From NCBI RefSeq assembly GCF_010915725.1, contig NZ_JAAIJR010000055.1, positions 1 to 34,092 of the forward strand: DNA of 34,092 nt. The letters run 5' to 3'. Shown piece after piece: positions 8,431-17,630 of this stretch. The translations under genes were made by a program, and so were the position numbers. How positions within the stretch are numbered: position 1 is the first letter of the stretch; every line of letters starts with the position of its first letter. The notes beneath the pieces are model-generated. The model was not told the origin of the DNA. It was given only the letters and a program-made list of their open reading frames with translations, and ran no database searches. Source of the stretch: Thiorhodococcus mannitoliphagus (GTDB lineage: Bacteria; Pseudomonadota; Gammaproteobacteria; Chromatiales; Chromatiaceae).

Positions 8431-9053
8431 GGCTCTGACACCAAGGCGCCATCCTGGATGACATAGGCGCGGGTCGCCAAGCGTTGGCGCTGCGCGGGGT
8501 CGTGACTCACCCAGAGCACTGCTGCCGTCGCGGAGCGTCGGTAGTCATGGATGAGCCGCTCGACCTGATCGCGGTTGGCTGGGTCGAGGTTGGCCGTGGC
8601 CTCGTCTAGCAGCAGCGCCTCGGGGTTCTGGGTGAGCAGACGGATCAAGGCAAGCCGCTGACGTTCGCCGGTCGAGAGTCGCGCCACCTCCCAGTCGAGC
8701 ACATCGAGATCGAAGCCAAGTTGCGCTAGCCAATCGCTGAGCCGCTCCTTCGACTTGGCTGTCTCCGCGTCGCCTCCAGGCAGATGCTCACCAACGCGCT
8801 CGGCCCACCAAAAGGACTCCGCGGGCAAGAGGCCAACGCGACGGCGCCAGACCGGCGGGCTCAGCCCGGATCTGGACTCACTCCCGAGCCACGCCTCCCC
8901 TTGGTGGGGATCAAGATCCGCGACGGCGCGCAGCAGCAGACTCTTGCCCGAGCCGGAGGGGCCAGAGAGAAAGACCAGCTCGCCGGCGTCGATTTCGAGG
9001 TCGACTGGCTTCATGAACAGATGGCCAATGGCCTCGAGCCTTAGCGAGGCCAT
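8427..9053 (-). CDS. fetA: FetA-type iron export ABC transporter ATPase
   Basis: This is the ATP-binding subunit partnering FetB. Starting at the ATG at 9051-9053 (MASLRLEAIG) gives 208 residues, close to other FetA/YbbL proteins. The Walker A motif is GPSGSGKS, the signature is LSTGERQRLAL (a variant of LSGGQ), Walker B is ALLLDEATANLD and the switch histidine lies in VSHD. The start codon overlaps the trmB stop (TAATG at 9051-9055), so trmB, fetA and fetB look like one translationally coupled unit. Longer in-frame starts reach 9233, but that extension overlaps trmB deeply and has no ABC similarity. Confidence 0.85.
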   Translation of the reverse strand: MASLRLEAIGHLFMKPVDLEIDAGELVFLSGPSGSGKSLLLRAVADLDPHQGEAWLGSESRSGLSPPVWRRRVGLLPAESFWWAERVGEHLPGGDAETAKSKERLSDWLAQLGFDLDVLDWEVARLSTGERQRLALIRLLTQNPEALLLDEATANLDPANRDQVERLIHDYRRSATAAVLWVSHDPAQRQRLATRAYVIQDGALVSEP

Positions 9054-9760
9054 TAGCGACGCCGATAGAGGAGATCGTGAACCGGATGGCCGAGACGCTC
9101 GCCGCGCTGCTCGAACTTGGTCAGTGGCCGCGTCGCTGGCCGAGGCGCGTAGCGCCCGACGCCAGCCGTACTCTCGAAGCAGTCGGTCGCACTGTCCAGA
9201 ATCTCGAGCATCTGCTCGGCGTAAGGCTCCCAATCCGTCGCGGCGTGAAAGACGCCGCCCGGCCGGATCACCTTGGCGAGCAACTGGATCAGTTGCGGGC
9301 TTAGGATGCGGCGCTTGTGGTGCCGGCGCTTGGGCCAGGGGTCCGGGAAGAAGAGCTGGACCGCGTCTAGACTGGCCGCTGCGATGCCCTGCGTCAGCAC
9401 CTCGACCGCATCATGACGCATGACTTTGAGGTTGCTCAGTCCTCTGCGCTCGATCTCGAGCAACAGATGACCGACTCCGGGGCGATGCACCTCGATGCCG
9501 AGCCAGTTTCGATTCAGATCCGCGGCGGCCATCTCGGCGAGGGAGTCCCCGTTGCCAAAGCCGATCTCCAGGACGACCGGCTTTTCACTGCCGAAGGTGG
9601 CTGCGAAGTCGATCTGCGCGCCCGGCGTCCAATCCACCCCGTGGAGCGGCCAAAGCTCGCGGAAGGCGCGGTCTTGCGCGGGGGTAAGACGGCCCTCGCG
9701 CAGCACAAAGCTGCGCACCGGGCGTCGATTGGGGGTCTTGTCGGTCGAGTGCGCGTCCAA
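9053..9760 (-). CDS. trmB: TrmB, tRNA (guanine-N7-)-methyltransferase
   Basis: TrmB uses S-adenosylmethionine to methylate N7 of G46 in the variable loop of many tRNAs. The 235-residue protein has the SAM-binding motif VLEIGFGNGDSL and the family signature FFPDPWPKRRHHKRRI, with the conserved Asp and the basic run. TDWEPYAEQML and the C-terminal TKFEQRGERLGHPVHDL match the substrate-binding region. The upstream thiS-thiG pair on the same strand is a common neighbour of trmB in gammaproteobacteria, though here a 454-base gap with a large palindrome intervenes. The downstream fetAB genes overlap it. Confidence 0.93.
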   Translation of the reverse strand: MDAHSTDKTPNRRPVRSFVLREGRLTPAQDRAFRELWPLHGVDWTPGAQIDFAATFGSEKPVVLEIGFGNGDSLAEMAAADLNRNWLGIEVHRPGVGHLLLEIERRGLSNLKVMRHDAVEVLTQGIAAASLDAVQLFFPDPWPKRRHHKRRILSPQLIQLLAKVIRPGGVFHAATDWEPYAEQMLEILDSATDCFESTAGVGRYAPRPATRPLTKFEQRGERLGHPVHDLLYRRR

Positions 9761-10214
9761 GTCTCAGTTCGTCCAGGTGGTGTGAATCGGCCGTCGGGTG
9801 GGGCCCTGACGCCGAAGGTTCGAAAATGCGCAGGCAGGCGGCAGGTCTATCAACAAAGGAAGACTTCAACCGCGAAGAGCACGCAGTTCAAGGAGAATCT
9901 TGACGTTTTTCGCCAGGATCGGTCTATCCCCTAGGAGGAAGTGTCTTTGCGGTTTCAACCGCAGAATCTCGGATCAATCGCCCAGGAGCACGGCTTGATC
10001 GGGGACGATTTTGTTTTGAGCGTGCGGCTGGGAGATCGGCTCTCGATCATCCTTCGGTCCAACCGCGCGATCGGTGGGAGCGGCGCCCCGCCGCGATGGG
10101 GCGCCGCTCCTACGTCGCCTTGCCTGAACGATGCCCGATGCCGACTCAGCCGACTGGGCGATCCGATGATCAACGCCGGAGATCGGCTCCCAGCCGGATT
10201 CATCGGCAAGCGCC
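9761..10214. other. Gap between thiG and trmB
   Basis: No gene is supported here. It contains a 6-bp hairpin (TGCGGT/ACCGCA, 9948-9963) and the REP-like palindrome at 10074-10113. Around 9868 the words CAACCGCGAAGAGCACGCAG resemble a dispersed intergenic repeat type. A trmB promoter probably lies near 9761-9850, but I see no clear -35/-10 pair. Confidence 0.35.
10074..10113. repeat. REP-like palindrome, paired
   Basis: GTGGGAGCGGCGCCCC (10074-10089) is followed after 8 bases by its inverted copy (10098-10113) with one mismatch, giving a 16-bp stem. This is a two-armed member of the repeat family found at six other places in the window. In an RNA it would form a strong hairpin between thiG and trmB, which may limit read-through. 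Confidence 0.75.
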
Positions 10215-11012
10215 CTAGAAGAAAAGTCCCTCGATCGGCGACGAGGCGGAGGCAAACCGCTTTGCCGGCATGCGGCCCGCTTGGAAGGCCTCACGGCCGG
10301 CCTCGATCGCCTTGCGCATCGCGCTGGCCATGAGCACGGGATCCTTGGCCGCGGCGATGGCGGTATTCATGAGTACGCCGTCGCAGCCAAGCTCCATGGC
10401 TTCCGCCGCGTCGGAGGCCGTGCCGACGCCGGCGTCTACCAAGACTGGCACCTTGGCATTCTCGACGATGGTCAGGATGTTGAGCGGATTGCGAATGCCG
10501 AGGCCGGATCCAATCGGTGCCGCGAGCGGCATGACGGCGATACAGCCAATGGCCTCCAGCTCGCGCGCGACGATGGGGTCGTCATTGGTGTAGACCATGA
10601 CGTCGAAGCCATCCTTGACCAGCTCTTCCGCCGCCTTGAGCGTCGCCATGACGTCGGGAAAGAGGGTTTTCTCGTCACCCAAGACCTCGAGCTTCACCAG
10701 GTTGTGACCGTCGAGCAGCTCGCGCGCGAGGCGACAGGTGCGCACCGCCGTCTCCGCGTCATAGCAGCCGGCGGTATTCGGCAAGATGGTGTAGCGTTCG
10801 GGCGAGAGCACGTCGAGGATGTTCGGCTCTCCGGGGTTCTGGCCGAGATTGGTGCGGCGCACGGCGACGGTCACGATCTCCGCGCCGCTGGCCTCGATGG
10901 CGCGGGCGGTTTCGTCCATGTCCTTGTATTTACCCGTACCGACGAGCAGGCGCGAATGGTATTCCTTGCCGGCGATGATGAGGCGATCGTGACTCTGGTT
11001 CTCTGTAGACAT
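10215..11012 (-). CDS. thiG: ThiG, thiazole synthase
   Basis: ThiG condenses 1-deoxy-D-xylulose 5-phosphate, the ThiS thiocarboxylate sulfur and dehydroglycine into the thiazole moiety of thiamine. The 265-residue TIM barrel shows [10 protein letters not shown] near the N-terminus and [10 protein letters not shown] after it. [15 protein letters not shown] contains the Schiff-base lysine region, and the phosphate-binding segments [15 protein letters not shown] and [17 protein letters not shown] follow. The C-terminus SSPIEGLFF is typical. The gene lies 54 bases after thiS on the same strand. The start MSTENQS at 11012 gives normal length. Confidence 0.95.
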   Translation of the reverse strand: MSTENQSHDRLIIAGKEYHSRLLVGTGKYKDMDETARAIEASGAEIVTVAVRRTNLGQNPGEPNILDVLSPERYTILPNTAGCYDAETAVRTCRLARELLDGHNLVKLEVLGDEKTLFPDVMATLKAAEELVKDGFDVMVYTNDDPIVARELEAIGCIAVMPLAAPIGSGLGIRNPLNILTIVENAKVPVLVDAGVGTASDAAEAMELGCDGVLMNTAIAAAKDPVLMASAMRKAIEAGREAFQAGRMPAKRFASASSPIEGLFF

Positions 11013-11066
11013 GAATCTCTGTGGCAGGTGCTAGTGAGTGAATTCCGGGTGAAGGGGTTGCAGTGG

Positions 11067-11267
11067 TCAACCACCGCCGACGGCCTGGATGATCTCCACT
11101 TTGTCGTTCGGACTCAGCTGGTGCTCGGCGAAACGACTGCGTGGGACGAGTTCGGCATTGACCTCGACCGCAAAACGCTGGCCGCCGAGTGAGAGGTCCT
11201 CGACCAGCTCGGCCATGCGTGTCCCGTCGGCGACCTCGCGTGGCGTTCCATTCAGGGTAATCTGCAT
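11067..11267 (-). CDS. thiS: ThiS, sulfur carrier protein
   Basis: ThiS is a 66-residue ubiquitin-like carrier whose C-terminal glycine is adenylated by ThiF and then thiocarboxylated to donate sulfur to ThiG. The sequence begins MQITLNG, as typical ThiS proteins do. It has the conserved FAVEVNAELVPRS core and ends in GGG, supplying the essential Gly-Gly terminus. It starts only 11 bases after the glgC stop, so glgC, thiS and thiG may be on one transcript. No thiF homologue is present in the window. Confidence 0.93.
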   Translation of the reverse strand: MQITLNGTPREVADGTRMAELVEDLSLGGQRFAVEVNAELVPRSRFAEHQLSPNDKVEIIQAVGGG

Positions 11268-11278
11268 GCAAGGCGCCC

Positions 11279-12550
11279 TCAGCGAACGTGGTTAGCGTCT
11301 TGGCCAAGCATCTCGGGGGTCACGAGCGTGATGCCCTGCTCGCTCACATAGAATCCGGCACGGCGATCGGCCTCAGGGTTCACGCCGATCTGCGTGCCTT
11401 CCTCCAGCTGGCAGAAGCGATCTACGACCGCGTTGCGGATCACACAGTTCCGCCCGATGCTGACATCGGGCAGGATCACGGAATCCTCGACGCTCGCATA
11501 GGAGTTGACGCGGACGTTGGAAAACAGCAGCGAATGACGCACGACCGCCCCGGAGATGATGCAGCCACCGGAGACCATGGAGTCCACCGCCATGCCGCGT
11601 CTGTCGTCATCGTCGAACACGAATTTGGCCGGCGGCAGCTGCTCCTGGTAGGTCCAGATTGGCCAATTCTTGTCGTAGAGATTCAGCGGTGGTGTGATGC
11701 CGATCAGCTCGAGATTGGCCTCCCAGAAGGCGTCTAGGGTGCCGACATCGCGCCAATAGGCTTGATCCCCGCTGCGCGGGTCCCTGAAGGTGTATGCCAT
11801 CACCCGGTACATGCGAATCACATTGGGGATGACGTCTTTGCCGAAGTCATGACTGGAGCTTGGCGTATCGGCGTCCTTGAACAACTGCTCGAACAGGAAG
11901 CCGCGATTGAAGACGTAGATTCCCATGGATGCCAGACAGCGGTCCGTCGTGCCCGGAATGGGTTCTGGATTGTCAGGCTTTTCCGCGAAATTCGTGACCC
12001 GTTGATCCGCGTCGACGGACATGACGCCGAAGTCGCGTGCGCGCTCTGCCTCGACCTCCAGGCAACCCACTGTCATGTCGGCGCCGCTCTCGACGTGATA
12101 GGCAATCATCGCCCCGTAATCCATCTTGTAGATGTGATCACCCGCCAGCACTAGGATGTATTCCGGGTTGTGGGCACGAATGATGTCGAGATTCTGGAAG
12201 ACGGCATCCGCAGTGCCGGCATACCAAGCCGTCTCGGCAACGCGTTGCTGAGCGGGCCACAGCTCCACGAACTCGCCGAACTCACCCCGCAGAAACCCCC
12301 AGCCCTTCTGGATGTGCAGAATCAATGAATGGGCCTTGTATTGCGTCAGTACCCCGATGCGTCGGATCCCGGAGTTGAGGCAGTTCGACAAGGGAAAGTC
12401 GATGATGCGAAATTTCCCGCCGAAGGGAACTGCGGGCTTGGAGCGCCAAGCGGTCAAATGCTTGAGCCGAGATCCCCGTCCCCCGGCTAGGATCAGCGCC
12501 AGGGTGTTGCGAGTCAGGCGGCTGATGAACCTGGGGTTGGATTGGGGCAT
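11279..12550 (-). CDS. glgC: GlgC, glucose-1-phosphate adenylyltransferase
   Basis: GlgC makes ADP-glucose from glucose 1-phosphate and ATP, the committed and allosterically controlled step of bacterial glycogen synthesis. The N-terminus has the nucleotidyl-transferase motif [14 protein letters not shown], then [15 protein letters not shown] and the conserved [12 protein letters not shown] left-handed beta-helix follows, with hexapeptide-like [12 protein letters not shown] and [10 protein letters not shown]. The ATG at 12548-12550 is preceded by an excellent AGGAGGA ribosome-binding site, giving 423 residues; an in-frame GTG at 12574 is less likely. It is divergent from glgB, with thiSG just downstream. 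Confidence 0.93.
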   Translation of the reverse strand: MPQSNPRFISRLTRNTLALILAGGRGSRLKHLTAWRSKPAVPFGGKFRIIDFPLSNCLNSGIRRIGVLTQYKAHSLILHIQKGWGFLRGEFGEFVELWPAQQRVAETAWYAGTADAVFQNLDIIRAHNPEYILVLAGDHIYKMDYGAMIAYHVESGADMTVGCLEVEAERARDFGVMSVDADQRVTNFAEKPDNPEPIPGTTDRCLASMGIYVFNRGFLFEQLFKDADTPSSSHDFGKDVIPNVIRMYRVMAYTFRDPRSGDQAYWRDVGTLDAFWEANLELIGITPPLNLYDKNWPIWTYQEQLPPAKFVFDDDDRRGMAVDSMVSGGCIISGAVVRHSLLFSNVRVNSYASVEDSVILPDVSIGRNCVIRNAVVDRFCQLEEGTQIGVNPEADRRAGFYVSEQGITLVTPEMLGQDANHVR

Positions 12551-12879
12551 AAATCCTCCTGTCGGAGACGACACTGCGGGGTTGATCAGATCGCCCTTAT
12601 GGTACCATCAACACGTATTCCAACCCCTCGGATGGGGTCGGGCGCGGGAAGATTAGGGTCGAATTCCGCGCTTTCGACATCAATGTAGTCGTGAACGCAA
12701 AGAATTCCAGAAGACCGGAGGTCCAGGAGAGGCTAGACCAGGCCCCCCTCCCTCAGCGCGCCGGCGCCATCGTATTCCAAGGCCCCGCGCGATTCATACT
12801 TACCCGAATCCACATCAGGCGATCGTCAGCGCGTCCGGCGTGTCGGCCCCGCCGATAGCACGAGGTAGACACTTTACAG
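12551..12879. other. Divergent control region between glgC and glgB
   Basis: About 330 bases separate the glycogen genes and must hold promoters in both directions. I see no convincing -35/-10 pair for glgB. On the glgC side a TTGATG word (complement of CATCAA at 12606-12611) has no good -10 at the right distance. A short hairpin (about ACCCC/GGGGT) lies near 12623-12638. No gene is supported. Confidence 0.35.
12554..12560 (-). promoter_or_regulatory. Strong ribosome-binding site deciding the glgC start
   Basis: Read on the minus strand, AGGAGGA is followed by TTT and then the ATG at 12550. This near-perfect anti-16S match fixes the glgC start at 12550 rather than the in-frame GTG at 12574, which lies upstream of it. 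Confidence 0.7.
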
Positions 12880-15153
12880 ATGGCAACCACAACTGGCTCG
12901 GCATCCAAGCTCCCAGATTCCCTTCTACCCATCATTGAGGCGCGTCACCACGACCCCTTCGCAGTGCTGGGTCGGCACGAGGAAGGCGGCAAAGCCGTGG
13001 TTCGCATCTTCCTACCCTTGGCCGAGACTGCCCGCCTGGTCGAGGCGAATCTGCCGTTGGAGCGGCTCGAGGGCTCGGATTTCTTCATTGGTGAAGCAGA
13101 TTCCGCCAAGGTTCCGGAGCGCTACCAGATCGAGTGGACGGATGGCGCCGGCGCGGTTCATCAGACTTACGACGCTTACTGCTTCCCACCGGTCCTGTCG
13201 GATTTCGATCTCCACCTTTTGGGTGAGGGTCGCCACTGGCACGCCTATCGGGTTCTCGGCTCCCACTACCACGAGGTCGACGGCGTCTCGGGTATCCAGT
13301 TCGCGGTCTGGGCGCCCAACGCAGAGCGGGTGAGCGTGGTCGGCGACTTCAATGCCTGGGACGGACGCACCTATCCGATGCGCGTGCGCGGCGGATCCGG
13401 CGTTTGGGAACTCTTCATTCCGGGCCTGGAGCCCGGCGGCTACTACAAGTACGAAATCCGTGACCGCGCGTCGCACATCCATATCAAGATCGATCCCTAC
13501 GCCCAGGCCTTCCAAGAGCGTCCTCAGACAGCCGGTATCTTGGCTGCGGTAAGTGAGTTTCGCTGGTCGGATGAAGACTGGATGGCGGCGCGCAAGGATT
13601 CCAGCTGGCAGCACAGGCCGATGTCCGTCTACGAGGTGCATCTCGGCTCTTGGCGGCGCGACGAGAACGGCAACTTCGTCAACTATCGCATCCTCGCCAA
13701 GGAGATTGCTGACTACGCACTCAAGTTGGGCTTCACCCACATCGAGCTGCTGCCCGTCACGGAGCATCCGCTCGACGCCTCTTGGGGCTATCAGTGCACG
13801 GGCTATTTCGCCCCGACGGCTCGCTTCGGCAGCCCGGACGATTTTCGTTTCTTCGTCGATTACATGCACTGCCAGGGAATCGGTGTCCTGCTGGACTGGG
13901 TGCCGGCCCACTTCCCGAAAGATGCCTACGCCCTAGCACGCTTCGACGGCACGGCGCTCTACGAGCACGCCGATCCGCGGATGGGTGAGCACAAGGACTG
14001 GGGCACGCTGATCTTCAACTTCGGCCGCAACGAGGTGAAGAACTTCCTCCTCTCGAGCGCGCTCTACTGGCTCGAGGAGTTCCACATCGATGGCCTGCGT
14101 GTGGACGCGGTCGCCTCCATGCTCTACCTCGATTACTCGCGCAACGCCGGCGAGTGGATCCCGAACAAGTACGGTGGGAACGAGAATCTCGAGGCCGTCG
14201 ATTTCATTCGCGAGCTGAACTTGGTCACCCATGAGCAGTATCCCGGCACCCTGATGATCGCGGAGGAGTCCACCTCCTGGCCGGCGGTCTCCCGGCCGAC
14301 CTATCTCGGCGGCCTCGGCTTCAGCATGAAATGGAACATGGGCTGGATGCACGACACCCTGTCATACATGCAGAAGGATCCCATCTATCGGCATTTCCAT
14401 CACGACCTGCTGACCTTCGGGCTGCTCTACGCCTTCACTGAGAACTTCGTGCTGCCCTTTTCGCACGACGAGGTGGTGCACGGTAAGCAGTCGATGCTGG
14501 ACAAGATGCCGGGTGACGCCTGGCAGAAGTTTGCCAGTCTGCGCCTGCTCTACACCTTCATGTTCAGCTACCCCGGCAAGAAGCTCTTGTTCCAGGGCTG
14601 CGAGTTCGGCCAGGGCCAGGAGTGGAACTTTGCGGCCTCCCTGGACTGGGAGCTTCTTGAGCGGCCGCAGCATCAAGGGCTGCAGCAACTCGTCTCGGAC
14701 CTCAATCGGCTCTACAAGGGCGTGCCCGCCTTGCACGAAGTGGATTTCGAGGCAGCCGGCTTCGAGTGGATCGACTGCCACGACAGCTCGCAGTCTGTCC
14801 TGAGCTACATTCGCAAGTCCAAGTCGGGCAAGGAGATGATCGTCGCCGTGTTCAACTTTACCCCGGTACCGCGCGTGAACTACCGCATTGGTGTGCCGGC
14901 GCAGGGCTTCTATCGCGAGGCAGTCAACTCCGACGCGGAACTCTACGGCGGCAGCAATGTGGGCAACCAAGGCGGACTCGAATCCGAGCCCGTAAGCTGG
15001 ATGGGACGACCACACTCGCTGATGGTGTCCTTGCCGCCCCTCGCGGGGCTCATCCTGGTGCATGAGTCGGACCCGGTCGAGACGCTGGAAGCGGATGTCG
15101 AGACGCCGATCGAGGTCGAGCCAGAGGCGGACGAGCCGAATGGAGCCGATTGA
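12880..15153 (+). CDS. glgB: GlgB, 1,4-alpha-glucan branching enzyme
   Basis: GlgB (GH13) cuts alpha-1,4-glucan chains and rejoins them as alpha-1,6 branches in glycogen. An N-terminal extension and a CBM48 domain ([26 protein letters not shown]) precede the catalytic barrel. The barrel shows [34 protein letters not shown] with the nucleophile at D409 and [10 protein letters not shown] with the acid at E462. The 53-residue spacing equals that of E. coli GlgB (D405/E458). [12 protein letters not shown] follows. The 757 residues are about 30 longer than E. coli, mostly because of a very acidic C-terminal tail (from about residue 728). It is followed by two overlapping small genes. Confidence 0.95.
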   Translation: MATTTGSASKLPDSLLPIIEARHHDPFAVLGRHEEGGKAVVRIFLPLAETARLVEANLPLERLEGSDFFIGEADSAKVPERYQIEWTDGAGAVHQTYDAYCFPPVLSDFDLHLLGEGRHWHAYRVLGSHYHEVDGVSGIQFAVWAPNAERVSVVGDFNAWDGRTYPMRVRGGSGVWELFIPGLEPGGYYKYEIRDRASHIHIKIDPYAQAFQERPQTAGILAAVSEFRWSDEDWMAARKDSSWQHRPMSVYEVHLGSWRRDENGNFVNYRILAKEIADYALKLGFTHIELLPVTEHPLDASWGYQCTGYFAPTARFGSPDDFRFFVDYMHCQGIGVLLDWVPAHFPKDAYALARFDGTALYEHADPRMGEHKDWGTLIFNFGRNEVKNFLLSSALYWLEEFHIDGLRVDAVASMLYLDYSRNAGEWIPNKYGGNENLEAVDFIRELNLVTHEQYPGTLMIAEESTSWPAVSRPTYLGGLGFSMKWNMGWMHDTLSYMQKDPIYRHFHHDLLTFGLLYAFTENFVLPFSHDEVVHGKQSMLDKMPGDAWQKFASLRLLYTFMFSYPGKKLLFQGCEFGQGQEWNFAASLDWELLERPQHQGLQQLVSDLNRLYKGVPALHEVDFEAAGFEWIDCHDSSQSVLSYIRKSKSGKEMIVAVFNFTPVPRVNYRIGVPAQGFYREAVNSDAELYGGSNVGNQGGLESEPVSWMGRPHSLMVSLPPLAGLILVHESDPVETLEADVETPIEVEPEADEPNGAD

Positions 15154-15484
15154 CGTCTCCGACGATCTGCAGCGTGCCAAGCTCAATCAAGAGACCGCCA
15201 AGATCCGCTGGACCGAACTCCAGCGCTTCTTCGCCCAAGGGGTGGTGCTCTGGGTGCGGCCCGGCCTCGATCTGGTCGACATCGCCATGGCCATGACCAA
15301 GGATGATGCCGAAAGGATTCGGGCCGAGCGCTCAGCCGGTGGAATCTGCCCGGTGACGGACCAGCAGGCCCGTGAATGGCTGGAAGAAGACGCCTGTCTC
15401 TGGGCGGTGGTCGTCAAGCCCTGGATCCTGGCTCAGGAGGCCGAATGCACATCTGGGTCGATGCCGACGCCTGCCCACGGGTAG
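15140..15484 (+). CDS. DUF2288-family protein
   Basis: This small protein of 114 residues matches the DUF2288 family by its core [22 protein letters not shown], by [14 protein letters not shown] and by [21 protein letters not shown]. Members occur mainly in gammaproteobacteria and cyanobacteria, and no function is known. The ATG at 15140 lies inside the last codons of glgB (overlap of 14 bases), which suggests translational coupling. Its last 40 bases overlap the start of the yaiI-like gene. No transmembrane segment or signal peptide is evident, so it is probably cytoplasmic. Confidence 0.8.
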   Translation: MEPIDVSDDLQRAKLNQETAKIRWTELQRFFAQGVVLWVRPGLDLVDIAMAMTKDDAERIRAERSAGGICPVTDQQAREWLEEDACLWAVVVKPWILAQEAECTSGSMPTPAHG

Positions 15485-15897
15485 TCAAAGACATCCTCTT
15501 TCGTGCCGCGGAGCGCCTCAGTGTAGCGCTGACGCTGGTGGCGAATCAGCCCATGAGTCTGCCGCCCTCGCGCCACATCCGCGCGATACAGGTCTCGGCG
15601 GGCTTCGACGTGGCGGACAACGAGATCGTCAAGCGGCTGGAGCCTGGCGATTTGGTGATCACGGCCGACATCCCGCTCGCCGCCGAGGTCATCGCCAAGG
15701 AGGGTCACGCCTTGAATCCACGCGGCGAGATCTATACCAAAGAGAACATCCGTGAACGGCTCAACATGCGGGACTTCATGGAGACGCTGCGCGCGAGCGG
15801 CGTGCAGACCGGAGGCCCGCCAGCCTTGAGCGCGGGGGACCGGCAGGCATTCGGCAATGCCTTGGACGCCTTTCTGGCCAAGCACCTAAAACGCTGA
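15445..15897 (+). CDS. YaiI/YqxD (UPF0178) family protein
   Basis: The 150-residue protein belongs to UPF0178. It begins [22 protein letters not shown], continues with LTLVANQ and has [28 protein letters not shown] and [19 protein letters not shown]. These Asp-rich motifs resemble a PIN/NYN-like metal-dependent nuclease fold, but the function is not established. The ATG at 15445 has a good AGGAGG ribosome-binding site at 15435-15440 and overlaps the end of the DUF2288 gene by 40 bases in another frame. The three genes glgB, DUF2288 and yaiI-like therefore form a tight cluster. Confidence 0.88.
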   Translation: MHIWVDADACPRVVKDILFRAAERLSVALTLVANQPMSLPPSRHIRAIQVSAGFDVADNEIVKRLEPGDLVITADIPLAAEVIAKEGHALNPRGEIYTKENIRERLNMRDFMETLRASGVQTGGPPALSAGDRQAFGNALDAFLAKHLKR

Positions 15898-16009
15898 GCG
15901 GTGGCTAACCAGCTTGCGGGTCTTGCGGCCGAGGGCGCCTGAACTCGCTCGCCCCGGCGCGAATGTCGCCGAGGCCCTTTATCATCGACTCGAGCCAGCC
16001 GCTCGGTGA

Positions 16010-16032
16010 GTGGGAGCGGCGCCCCGCCGCGA
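16010..16032 (+). repeat. REP-like unit, single arm
   Basis: The 23 bases GTGGGAGCGGCGCCCCGCCG plus CGA match the family core exactly. No inverted partner follows, so this is a solitary unit. It lies in the 236-base gap between the yaiI-like gene and the NnrU gene. Confidence 0.7.
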
Positions 16033-16133
16033 TCAGGCCGCGTCACGCCGAGGGCTGCGTTCCCAGGTCGCCGTGCGACCCATGGACGATGCTCGGCCGA
16101 GCTTTCAATAAATCACGATTAGGAGTCGTTCGG

Positions 16134-16706
16134 ATGGCCTTACTGATTCTTGGACTGATCCTTTTCCTCGGGACGCATTCAATCTCCATCGTCAAGCCCG
16201 GACTTCGGACCAGCGTCGTCGAGCGCTTCGGCGTACCCGCTTGGCAAGGCGTCTACGCGATCTTTTCGCTCGTTGGATTCGTGCTCATCGTCAACGGTTA
16301 CGATGCGACACGCGACGCGCCCATCGTCCTCTACGATCCCCCGACCTGGATGAAGCACATCACGCTCCTGCTGATGCTGCCGGTCTTCACCTTCCTCTTC
16401 GCGGCCTATCTTCCGGGCCGTATCCAGTCGGCGGTGAAACATCCCATGCTCCTGGCCGTGAAGATCTGGGCCCTGGCTCACCTGCTCGCCAACGGCAACC
16501 TCGGCGATGTGCTGCTCTTCGGCTCCTTCCTGGCTTGGGCCGTGGCGGACCGCATCTCGCTCAAGCGGCGGGCGGGACCGCCGGTTCAGGGCGCCCCGCC
16601 GAGCAAGGTGAATGACGCCATTGCCGTTGTCGGCGGACTGGTGCTCTATGTGCTCTTTATCTTCTGGCTGCACCACGCGCTGTTCGGCGTTGCACCCATT
16701 CACTAA
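16134..16706 (+). CDS. NnrU-family integral membrane protein
   Basis: This 190-residue membrane protein belongs to the NnrU family. NnrU was first noted near nitrite/nitric oxide reductase genes; plant Z-ISO, a heme-dependent 15-cis-zeta-carotene isomerase, is a homologue. About five or six hydrophobic segments are visible (residues 2-14, 33-53, 71-90, 107-125 and 160-183). The family features GTHS near the N-terminus and a His in KHPMLLAVKIWALAHLLANG are present, and these histidines could bind heme. The ATG at 16134 follows AGGAG at 16121-16125. The stop codon TAA at 16704-16706 is also the first three bases of the MITE-like repeat, so the last codons may have been altered by its insertion. 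Confidence 0.82.
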   Translation: MALLILGLILFLGTHSISIVKPGLRTSVVERFGVPAWQGVYAIFSLVGFVLIVNGYDATRDAPIVLYDPPTWMKHITLLLMLPVFTFLFAAYLPGRIQSAVKHPMLLAVKIWALAHLLANGNLGDVLLFGSFLAWAVADRISLKRRAGPPVQGAPPSKVNDAIAVVGGLVLYVLFIFWLHHALFGVAPIH

Positions 16707-16808
16707 GCAAGTGTCCATAAATTGTTTCCCGATGCGAGCGATGCCGCCCGAAATCCCCCCTAGCCCCCCTTTGCGAAAGGGGGGAAGTTGTTGATGGTCA
16801 CTTTCTAA
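16704..16808. repeat. MITE-like repeat, copy 2 (105 bp)
   Basis: This is the second copy of the element at 6474-6578, in the same orientation and of the same length. Its terminal inverted repeats read TAAGCAAGTGTCCAT inward from the left and TTAGAAAGTGACCAT inward from the right. The same G-run/C-run palindrome is at its centre. The left end supplies the stop codon of the NnrU gene, while the right end lies about 42 bases from the slipin gene stop. It may also act as a terminator between these converging genes. Confidence 0.7.
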
Positions 16809-16850
16809 GGTCGTCCGCTTCAGCGCGACCTGGAGGGCGCGCTTGCGTGC

Positions 16851-17618
16851 TCAGTCGCCCTTCGCTTTCGCCTCCGCCTGCTTCAGGAGCGGCGTAATCA
16901 GATCCATCGGCAGCGGGAAGACGATGGTCGATGTGCGATCCCCGGCGATCGCCGTCAGCGTCTCGAGAAAGCGCAGCTGAATCGCCTGGGGCTGCTGCGA
17001 GAGCGTCCGTGCCGCCTGCATCAGCTTCTCCGCCGCCTGTTGCTCGCCTTCCGCGTGAATCACCTTGGCGCGTCTTGAGCGCTCCGCCTCGGCCTGCTGG
17101 GCGATGGCGCGGATCATCGACTCGTCCAGGTCGACGTGCTTGATCTCGACGTTCGCGACCTTGATGCCCCAGGCATCCGTCTGTGTATCGAGAATCTGCC
17201 GAATGTCGTCGTTGAGCTTCTCGCGCTCGGCCAGCATCTCGTCGAGTTCATGCTGACCGAGCACGGAGCGGAGCGTGGTTTGTGCCAGCTGGCTCGTCGC
17301 CATGCGGTAGTCCTCGACTTGAATGATGGCCCGCTCGGGGTCGACGACACGGAAATAGACCACCGCATTGACTTTGACCGACACGTTGTCGCGTGAGATG
17401 ACGTCCTGGCTGGGCACGTCCATGACTTGAACCCGGAGATCCACCCGCACCATGTTCTGGATGCCGGGGATGACGAGGATGAAGCCGGGGCCCTTGACGC
17501 CGGTGAAGCGACCGAGCGTGAAGATGACGCCGCGGACATACTCGCGCAGGATGCGGATGGAGGCGATGAAAAATCCGCCCACCAGAATCAAAGGAAATAG
17601 ATAGATCTCAATAGGCAT
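16851..17618 (-). CDS. Slipin (stomatin/SPFH band-7 family protein)
   Basis: This 255-residue protein is a prokaryotic stomatin homologue (slipin). It has one N-terminal membrane segment (about residues 4-24), then an SPFH/band-7 domain with [56 protein letters not shown] and [20 protein letters not shown] follow. An Ala/Glu/Gln-rich helix at about 170-210 probably mediates oligomer assembly. It starts 12 bases after the nfeD stop with a good AGGAGA ribosome-binding site (17630-17625 on the minus strand). The slipin-NfeD pair is a well-known partnership in which the NfeD protease can cleave the slipin C-terminus. A role in membrane microdomain organisation is inferred. Confidence 0.92.
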   Translation of the reverse strand: MPIEIYLFPLILVGGFFIASIRILREYVRGVIFTLGRFTGVKGPGFILVIPGIQNMVRVDLRVQVMDVPSQDVISRDNVSVKVNAVVYFRVVDPERAIIQVEDYRMATSQLAQTTLRSVLGQHELDEMLAEREKLNDDIRQILDTQTDAWGIKVANVEIKHVDLDESMIRAIAQQAEAERSRRAKVIHAEGEQQAAEKLMQAARTLSQQPQAIQLRFLETLTAIAGDRTSTIVFPLPMDLITPLLKQAEAKAKGD

Positions 17619-17630
17619 GCGCGTTCTCCT

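Noticed and set aside
11013-11290. A thiamine-pyrophosphate riboswitch ahead of thiS or thiG
   Set aside because: Only 11 bases precede thiS and 54 precede thiG, too few for a riboswitch, and no THI-box-like pattern is visible.
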